Both the position numbers and the translations under genes were made by a program. Of a stretch of DNA of 6,416 bases, positions 1-4,971 are shown piece by piece. Each line of letters begins with the position of its first letter. The stretch's first letter is position 1. The notes under the pieces were generated by a model, which saw only the letters and a list, made by a program, of their open reading frames with translations, did no database searches and was not told the origin of the DNA. Where the stretch lies: NCBI GenBank assembly GCA_022615475.1, contig JAKEGQ010000205.1:1-6416 (forward strand). Reading direction: 5' to 3'. Source of the stretch: Candidatus Methylomirabilota bacterium (GTDB taxonomy: Bacteria; Methylomirabilota; Methylomirabilia; Methylomirabilales; CSP1-5).

Positions 1-1
1 A

Positions 2-1333
2 GTGGAAAAGGCTCCTCTGCCTCTGCCGCCCGTAACCTTGCCTGGGGCGCCGGTCCCAGCGGACGTCCTCGATCTTCAGATGCCTCTTCCGACAACCCCC
101 CCGCCGGCCCCCGGGCTGATCGATCGGTTTCAGCGCCGACTCGATCTGATCCAACCGGGGCAGATCCTGTTCGACCTTACCGTCGAAGAAGTATACGATT
201 CTAACGCGTTTAACACGAGCACCAACCCCCAGCATGACTTTATAACCGTGATTGTGCCTGGTCTTGCTGTCGAGCTGGCGGAGGGAAAGACGTCGCTGAG
301 CCTACGATACACCCCCGAGATTCAGCTATACAACCGGTTTTCAGAACTTAACACAGTGAACCACGCGCTGAGATTTGCAACCAGTTGGGATGCAACTCCA
401 GGGCTTCGGCTCTTCCTGCGGGACAGCCTGCTGATCACAGATCAGACAGCACAGGAAGCAAGCCCCCTGGGCATCGGCCAAACGGGGCTGAATCAAACCA
501 CACAGAACGATCTGTCTGCCGGCATGGAAATCAGACTTGGTCCCCAGGATACTCTGCTTGTAGAGTACGAAAATGGGATCATCAATGAGGTGGAAGATGA
601 TAGATTGATCAACGGCGGGAGCTTCGGATGGAGGCACGACCTTCCCAGGGGCGCGCTCAATCTGACTTATGAGGGAGCATATGTCGATAGAGAGACCGAA
701 GGCGACTCCTTCGTTCAGGCAGGGTCCCTGCGCGCCTCGTACCCGCTAGACCCTCGCAATGAGCTACTCCTGGGGGTTTTAGGGTCGTTCGAGGACAACC
801 AGGGGAGCGAGAACACGGCCGTCCTCGGCGGCGATGTGGGGCTCAACCATGTGTTCAATCCCCAGCTACGAGCGCATGTAACGGCGGGGATCCAGGTATT
901 CGGCTTAGAGGAGGGCGACCCCGAGCCGAGATTCTATACTAATTCTAACCTCGAATGGACGTTTCCTGGGGGAGGCCTGATCCTGGGGGTATTCCAGGGG
1001 TACGAGAATACATTTGACACGGTAGATGATGTGGGCGTGGTGCTCAGCACGAGGGGGTTCGGGTCCTTCTCGTACCAACTTGCACCGCGACTGAACTTAT
1101 TGATTGCCGGCTCCTACGGCCGCGAGGCATTTCAGTCAGGTGAGGACGAGGGCCAAGTCGATCTGGTTGGCAGGGCGACCATTGATTTCCGGTTTCAGCT
1201 CTGGCAAAGTCTTTTTCTTACGACCGGGTTCCGCTTCTTTGATCGGAACTCTAACGAGGCGGATAATGATCTGACCGATTACCAAGCATTCATCGGCCTT
1301 TCCATGGCGTTGTCAGTTCCTTCCCCGTTCTAA
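2..1333 (+). CDS. Outer-membrane beta-barrel protein, 5'-truncated by the window edge
   Basis: The reading frame is open from the first bases and ends at TAA 1331-1333, giving 443 visible residues. No signal peptide is seen at the visible N-terminus, so the GTG at position 2 is probably an internal Val codon and the real start lies upstream. Residues 5-38 are rich in Pro and hydrophobics, like a flexible periplasmic linker. From about residue 54 (ILFDLTVEEVYDSNAF) to the end there are many alternating polar/hydrophobic strands (for example LSLRYTPEIQLYNRF, LNLTYEGAYVDRE, LFLTTGFRFFDRN) separated by Asn/Asp/Gly turns, and the chain ends in Phe. These are hallmarks of an outer-membrane beta-barrel with a terminal aromatic recognised by BamA. 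The pattern resembles the BBP2-like barrels and the PEP-CTERM-associated barrel proteins found in EPS clusters; family assignment is inferred from style, not from a search. Its role may be export or surface anchoring of polysaccharide. It is less GC-rich in feel than glmS. It is probably transcribed separately, because 403 bp and a promoter follow. Confidence 0.82.
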   Translation: MEKAPLPLPPVTLPGAPVPADVLDLQMPLPTTPPPAPGLIDRFQRRLDLIQPGQILFDLTVEEVYDSNAFNTSTNPQHDFITVIVPGLAVELAEGKTSLSLRYTPEIQLYNRFSELNTVNHALRFATSWDATPGLRLFLRDSLLITDQTAQEASPLGIGQTGLNQTTQNDLSAGMEIRLGPQDTLLVEYENGIINEVEDDRLINGGSFGWRHDLPRGALNLTYEGAYVDRETEGDSFVQAGSLRASYPLDPRNELLLGVLGSFEDNQGSENTAVLGGDVGLNHVFNPQLRAHVTAGIQVFGLEEGDPEPRFYTNSNLEWTFPGGGLILGVFQGYENTFDTVDDVGVVLSTRGFGSFSYQLAPRLNLLIAGSYGREAFQSGEDEGQVDLVGRATIDFRFQLWQSLFLTTGFRFFDRNSNEADNDLTDYQAFIGLSMALSVPSPF

Positions 1334-1365
1334 GCAGCCAGTCTCAGCGGCCAACATCACGATCC

Positions 1366-1391
1366 CGCTTGCCGATGGTGTGCAAGTGTTT
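1366..1391 (+). terminator. Weak candidate terminator hairpin after the beta-barrel gene
   Basis: CGCTTGC (1366-1372) can pair with GCAAGTG (1382-1388), a 7-bp stem with one G-U pair and a 9-nt loop, followed by only three T residues (1389-1391). It lies 33 nt after the stop codon, a plausible place. The stem is short and the T-tract poor, so this is a weak call; Rho-dependent termination in this pyrimidine-rich gap is an equal possibility. Confidence 0.22.
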
Positions 1392-1450
1392 CACTCCGTC
1401 TATTCCGACCCTATCTCCTTGACTTTAAATCATCCTATCCCCATCTTCCA

Positions 1451-1479
1451 TTGATCTTCGAATATATCGTGCATATTAT
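1451..1479 (+). promoter_or_regulatory. Predicted sigma70-type promoter of the glmS-led operon
   Basis: The -35 box TTGATC (1451-1456) matches 4 of 6 consensus bases, including TTGA. The -10 box TATTAT (1474-1479) matches 5 of 6. The spacer (1457-1473) is exactly 17 bp, the optimum. Transcription would start near 1486, leaving a leader of about 250 nt before the glmS ATG. It is the best promoter match I found by eye in the gap. A second TTGACT at 1419-1424 lacks a good -10 box. Start site and use are inferred. Confidence 0.6.
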
Positions 1480-1486
1480 GCACGAT
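1466..1486. promoter_or_regulatory. Perfect 10+1+10 bp palindrome overlapping the -10 box (putative operator)
   Basis: The left arm ATCGTGCATA (1466-1475) is the exact reverse complement of the right arm TATGCACGAT (1477-1486), with a single T (1476) at the centre. The -10 box TATTAT lies entirely within it and the predicted transcription start is at its right edge. A protein bound here would block RNA polymerase, so this is best read as the operator of a dimeric repressor. The regulator family cannot be named from the site; no regulator gene is present in the window. The lack of a T-tract after the right arm argues against a terminator. Confidence 0.55.
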
Positions 1487-1642
1487 TCTAGTGGAAGAGC
1501 TGCCGACATCAAGAAGACATCTCTTGCCGATTCCCATTGCTCGCCGAGAGATAACCTATTGATTTTCCATCCTACAAGATCGTAACGGGTAGAAGCAGTC
1601 TCGTATCCCCCTTCCATGGCATACAACTCGCATCCTCTCCCT

Positions 1643-1667
1643 TCTACATACTACGTATCTCTACATA
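1643..1667. repeat. Three short CTACRTA repeats in the leader
   Basis: CTACATA (1644-1650) and CTACGTA (1651-1657) are adjacent, and CTACATA recurs at 1661-1667 after three bases. The first and third copies extend to an 8-bp direct repeat TCTACATA (1643-1650 and 1660-1667). The middle copy contains the 6-bp palindrome TACGTA. The function is unknown and the match could be chance in an AT-rich stretch. Confidence 0.3.
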
Positions 1668-1718
1668 TCGGTTCCATTAACCTAACCAAACCAACCGTAC
1701 GAGGTCTTTGAGGAGTCA

Positions 1719-1726
1719 GGGGGGAG
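1719..1726 (+). promoter_or_regulatory. Ribosome binding site of glmS
   Basis: A purine run GGGGGGAG ends 10 nt before the ATG at 1737. A further AGGAG lies at 1711-1715 but is 21 nt from the start, too far to serve this ATG. The site supports the ATG that places the catalytic Cys at residue 2. Confidence 0.6.
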
Positions 1727-1736
1727 TAGGGACTAT

Positions 1737-3569
1737 ATGTGCGGCATAGTTGGCTACGTCGGACCGCGCGAGGCCCTGACCGTTCTCCTCCCCGCCCTTC
1801 GACGTTTGGAGTACCGGGGCTACGATTCGGCCGGCGTCGCGACGGTCCACAGAGGCACCCTGGAGGTGCGGAAAGCCGTTGGGAAGATCGCCAGGCTCGA
1901 GGCGGTCCTCCAAAAGGATCCCCCCCGGGGGGCAGTGGGCGTCGCCCATACCCGCTGGGCAACCCATGGGCGCCCCTCCGATGCCAACGCGCACCCTCAC
2001 ACCGACTGTACGGCCAGCTTGGCCATTGTACATAACGGCATCATCGGAAACTATCGGGAGCTGCGCCAAGCCCTCGCCCGCGAGGGCCATCGATTCCACT
2101 CCCAGACCGACACCGAGGTCATCGCCCATCTCATCGAGCGGCACCGAGAAAACGGGCTCCCGGAGGCGATGCGGCGGGCCGCCCGCGAGCTCCAGGGGGC
2201 GTACGCCATCGCCTGCGTCACCAAAGAGGCCCCGGGGATGCTGGTCGCCGTCCGCTGTGGCAGTTCCCCTCTGATCATCGGGGTCGGAGAGGGCGAGGTC
2301 TTCCTCGCCTCGGATATCCCGGCGCTCTTGGGGGAGACCCGCGAGATCCTGGTCCTGGGCGAGGGCGAGCAGGCGATCCTGCGGGCAGGTGACATCACCC
2401 TTTGCACCCTGACGGGGGAGCCGGTCCAGCGGTCCGCCACGACCATCCCTTGGGATCGGGAGGCCGCCGAGAAGGGGGGGTATGCCCACTTTATGCTCAA
2501 AGAGATCTTCGAGCAGCCCGAGGCGGTCCGGAACACGATGCGGGACCGGGTGGACCTCGAGGCCGGCGAGATTCGCATCCCTGAACTTGGGCTCCCGGAC
2601 CGGGAGCTCGTGGGGCTGAATCGCCTGTGCTTCGTGGCGTGCGGCACGTCATTGAACGCCGCCCTCGTCGGCAAGTACCTGGTGGAGGCGTTCGCCCGCC
2701 TCCCCGTCGAGGTGGATGTGGCCTCGGAGTTCCGCTATCGCCAGCCTGTCCTCGATAGCCGGGTCCTGACCGTCCCGATCTCTCAATCGGGGGAGACGGC
2801 GGACACGCTGGCCGCCCTCCGCGAGGCCCGAGAGCAGGGGGCACGGAGTGTTGCCATCTGCAACGTTGTGGGGAGTTCCGTGGCCCGCGAGGCTGATGGG
2901 GTTCTCTATACCCGAGCTGGTATTGAGATCGGGGTCGCGTCGACCAAGGCCTTTACCGCTCAGCTGACGGCGCTCATCCTCCTGGCCGTGAAGCTCGGGC
3001 TGGCCCGCGGATTTGCCGACCGGGCACTGGTCCGGACCGTCCTCAAGGGCTTAGGGGATATACCTGATCTCATGGCCGGCGTGCTCGCACAGAACGAGAT
3101 GATCCGGGCGGTCGGGGCGCGGTTCGCCGCCAGCCGGGACTGTCTCTATCTCGGCCGCGGCCTCCACTATCCCCTCGCTTTAGAAGGGGCCCTGAAGCTG
3201 AAAGAGATCGCCTACATTCACGCGGAAGGTTACTCGGCAGGCGAAATGAAGCATGGACCGATTGCCCTGATCGATGAGCACATGCCGGTCGTCGCCATCA
3301 CACCCCGAGGTCCCACGTACGAGAAGATGGCCGCCAACATTGAAGAGGTCAAGGCCCGGGACGGGATCGTCATCGCCGTGGCGACCGCGGGAGATAGCGA
3401 AATCGGAGTCCAGGCGGATGTCGTGCTCCCGGTCCCGGCGGCGCTCTACTGGCTGCAGCCCCTGCTCGTGGCATTGCCACTCCAGTTATTGGCGTACCAC
3501 ATGGCCGTCCTCCGTGGCTGCGATGTCGATCAGCCACGCAACCTAGCAAAGAGCGTGACCGTGGAGTAA
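1737..3569 (+). CDS. glmS: Glutamine-fructose-6-phosphate aminotransferase (isomerizing), GlmS
   Basis: This cytoplasmic enzyme converts fructose-6-phosphate and glutamine to glucosamine-6-phosphate and glutamate, the first committed step to UDP-GlcNAc. The 610 residues match the usual family length. The start is fixed by MCGIVGYVG: after Met removal Cys2 becomes the N-terminal nucleophile of the glutaminase domain. That domain (about 1-235) shows R73-W74-ATHG, HNGIIGNY (N100, G101) and SQTDTEV (D125). Two SIS sugar-isomerase domains follow (about 290-425 and 460-600), with ACGTSLNA (301-308), SQSGET (349-354), ASTKAFTAQ (401-409), and LKLKEIAYIHAEGY with E490. KHGP carries H506, and the C-terminus DVDQPRNLAKSVTVE has K605 for sugar binding. 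All key catalytic residues appear present, so it should be active. It heads the operon: the next gene starts 5 nt after its stop. Its place in an EPS locus suggests it supplies amino sugars for polysaccharide; whether it is the cell's only copy cannot be seen. Confidence 0.98.
   Translation: MCGIVGYVGPREALTVLLPALRRLEYRGYDSAGVATVHRGTLEVRKAVGKIARLEAVLQKDPPRGAVGVAHTRWATHGRPSDANAHPHTDCTASLAIVHNGIIGNYRELRQALAREGHRFHSQTDTEVIAHLIERHRENGLPEAMRRAARELQGAYAIACVTKEAPGMLVAVRCGSSPLIIGVGEGEVFLASDIPALLGETREILVLGEGEQAILRAGDITLCTLTGEPVQRSATTIPWDREAAEKGGYAHFMLKEIFEQPEAVRNTMRDRVDLEAGEIRIPELGLPDRELVGLNRLCFVACGTSLNAALVGKYLVEAFARLPVEVDVASEFRYRQPVLDSRVLTVPISQSGETADTLAALREAREQGARSVAICNVVGSSVAREADGVLYTRAGIEIGVASTKAFTAQLTALILLAVKLGLARGFADRALVRTVLKGLGDIPDLMAGVLAQNEMIRAVGARFAASRDCLYLGRGLHYPLALEGALKLKEIAYIHAEGYSAGEMKHGPIALIDEHMPVVAITPRGPTYEKMAANIEEVKARDGIVIAVATAGDSEIGVQADVVLPVPAALYWLQPLLVALPLQLLAYHMAVLRGCDVDQPRNLAKSVTVE
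3563..3566 (+). promoter_or_regulatory. Ribosome binding site of the sugar transferase gene, inside the end of glmS
   Basis: GGAG overlaps the last sense codons of glmS and sits 8 nt before the ATG at 3575. This supports that start and suggests that translation of the two genes is coupled. Confidence 0.6.
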
Positions 3570-3574
3570 AGCCG

Positions 3575-4951
3575 ATGCTGCGGGTATTCGGCCACTATCT
3601 TCCTGCAAGGGTCCTCTTCCTGGCTTTCGCCGATTTGATCCTGCTTATGGGGGCCGGCTATGTCGGAATGCTGACCCCTCTCTGGCTGGGCCACGGCCCC
3701 TTCCCGCCGAAAGTGCTGGCATTCGTGGCTTTCGGCTGGGCCATCCTCTTTGTGGGTGGTACCTATGATTTCTCTCCGCCGCAGGATCGGAAGGAGATAG
3801 TGATCCATCTGATTGGGTGTTTTGCTGCCCTAGTCGTCCTGATGAGCGCGATCGGATTCGCCTTCCCCTACCTGCGCTGGGGCCGCCTCGCGCTCCTGCT
3901 GAGCTTGGTCCTTGGCTTCCTAGCAGTCACCAGCGTCCGTGTGCTCACGCTGAACTTGTGGAATACGCCCCGCTTCCGGGAGCGCCTCTTGCTGTTGGGC
4001 GCCACACCGCTCGCAGACCGCCTCATCGAGATGCTCTCAAGGATGGGGACCCACGGTTATGAGGTGTTGGGGTATGTGGACGACCGGTCGGAGACCGACC
4101 TATGTCTCAACAACGGATACCGGCTTCTGGGAAGAGTGTCGGAGCTAGGGCGAGTTGCCATAGAACAGAGGGCGGGAACCATCGTGGTCACCCTCGACGA
4201 GCGTCGAGGAACCCTCCCCTTGGCTCCGGTCCTCGACTGCAAGCTGCGGGGCCTCCGAGTCGAAGATTGGCCCTCCTTTTACGAGCGCCTCACCAGGAGG
4301 ATCGGGATCGAGAATCTCAGGCCGAGTTGGTTGGTCTTCTCTGATGGATTTCGGCGAACCTCAATCACTCGTAGCGTAAAGCGAGCCGTAGACATCGTCG
4401 CCGCTCTCCTTTTTCTGGCCGTGGGTTTCCCGCTCTTCGCCCTCATTGCCCTCGCCATCAGGCTCGAGTCGCGAGGATCCATCTTTTATCGGCAGGAGCG
4501 GGTGGGAGAGGCGGGGAAGATCTTTCGTCTCTTGAAGTTTCGAACCATGTACGAGAGGGCCGAAGAAGGGAGTGGTCCCGTCTGGGCGACAGCGAATGAT
4601 CCACGGGTCACACGGACCGGTCGCGTGCTTCGGCGGACGCGGCTCGATGAGTTCCCGCAAATTGTGAACGTGCTCAAAGGTGACATGAGCTTCGTTGGGC
4701 CGCGGCCGGAACGCCCGCACTTCGTGGCCATGTTGCAAGCGCGCATCCCCTACTACACCCAGCGGCTGAGCGTGAAGCCTGGGATAACCGGATGGGCGCA
4801 GATCCGCTACTCGTACGGATCGACTGTCGAGGATGCGGCCCAGAAGTTGGAGTATGACCTGTACTACGTCAAAAATATGTCGATCTTTTTGGATCTACTC
4901 ATTCTGTTCCATACGGTGCAGGTGGTGCTCTTCGGAAGAGGAGCTCGATAG
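3575..4951 (+). CDS. Exopolysaccharide polyprenyl glycosylphosphotransferase (initiating sugar transferase, EpsB/WbaP-like)
   Basis: This inner-membrane enzyme transfers a sugar-1-phosphate from a nucleotide sugar to undecaprenyl phosphate, starting a polysaccharide repeat unit. The protein has 458 residues, the normal length for the long form. Residues about 10-32, 47-65, 76-98 and 104-124 are hydrophobic membrane segments. A nucleotide-binding-like middle domain follows (LLLLGATPLADRLIEML, 138-154; VLGYVDD, 164-170). The C-terminal bacterial sugar transferase domain (from about 267) starts with SVKRAVDIVAALLFLAVG, a membrane anchor. It shows RQERVG (306-311), KFRTM (321-325), the catalytic Asp-Glu pair in RLDEFPQ (D358, E359), GDMSFVGPRPE (369-379) and KPGITGWAQI (401-410). 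The tail EYDLYYVKNMSIFLDLLILF...FGRGAR is very like the PEP-CTERM-associated group (EpsB_2 type). The sugar donor cannot be read from the sequence. It lies 5 nt after glmS and 20 nt before the co-polymerase gene, so it is almost certainly co-transcribed with both. Confidence 0.95.
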   Translation: MLRVFGHYLPARVLFLAFADLILLMGAGYVGMLTPLWLGHGPFPPKVLAFVAFGWAILFVGGTYDFSPPQDRKEIVIHLIGCFAALVVLMSAIGFAFPYLRWGRLALLLSLVLGFLAVTSVRVLTLNLWNTPRFRERLLLLGATPLADRLIEMLSRMGTHGYEVLGYVDDRSETDLCLNNGYRLLGRVSELGRVAIEQRAGTIVVTLDERRGTLPLAPVLDCKLRGLRVEDWPSFYERLTRRIGIENLRPSWLVFSDGFRRTSITRSVKRAVDIVAALLFLAVGFPLFALIALAIRLESRGSIFYRQERVGEAGKIFRLLKFRTMYERAEEGSGPVWATANDPRVTRTGRVLRRTRLDEFPQIVNVLKGDMSFVGPRPERPHFVAMLQARIPYYTQRLSVKPGITGWAQIRYSYGSTVEDAAQKLEYDLYYVKNMSIFLDLLILFHTVQVVLFGRGAR

Positions 4952-4957
4952 CGCCAC

Positions 4958-4962
4958 GGGAG
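4958..4962 (+). promoter_or_regulatory. Ribosome binding site of the co-polymerase/kinase gene
   Basis: GGGAG lies 9 nt before the ATG at 4972, within the 20-nt gap after the transferase stop. No in-frame start codon is found between that stop and 4972, so the site settles the start. Confidence 0.6.
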
Positions 4963-4971
4963 AAACGAGCC

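Larger units (their letters stand above)
1334..1736. other. 403-bp intergenic region: promoter, palindrome and long leader, no convincing gene
   Basis: No frame on either strand gives a recognisable protein here. The region is more AT-rich and pyrimidine-rich on the + strand than the flanking genes. It holds a weak hairpin (1366-1391), a promoter (1451-1479), a perfect palindrome (1466-1486), a looser outer inverted repeat (1444-1450 with 1492-1498), and three copies of CTACRTA (1643-1667). Short frames beginning at ATG 1478 (35 codons) and GTG 1491 (23 codons) have no Shine-Dalgarno sequence and no recognisable product. A minus-strand frame of 63 codons covers 1435-1626 but also has no recognisable features. 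Confidence 0.7.

Noticed and set aside
1419..1447. Second possible promoter with TTGACT at 1419-1424
   Set aside because: At 17-bp spacing the -10 position reads CATCTT, only 3 of 6 matches; the promoter at 1451-1479 is clearly better.
1478..1585. Possible small leader ORF of 35 codons from ATG 1478
   Set aside because: The ATG lies inside the predicted -10 box and palindrome, upstream of the predicted transcript start, with no Shine-Dalgarno sequence.
1435..1626. Minus-strand frame of 63 codons in the intergenic gap
   Set aside because: It runs through the palindrome and promoter, has no clear family features and no convincing ribosome binding site.
1500..1736. glmS ribozyme/riboswitch upstream of glmS
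   Set aside because: The conserved core and pseudoknot elements known from Firmicutes were not recognised by eye, and the operon is from a Gram-negative-type genome.
1716..2489. Long minus-strand frame of 257 codons opposite glmS
   Set aside because: It lies wholly opposite a strongly conserved gene with intact catalytic motifs. Its composition is Gly/Arg/Pro-rich as expected for an antisense frame in GC-rich DNA, and no domain is recognisable.
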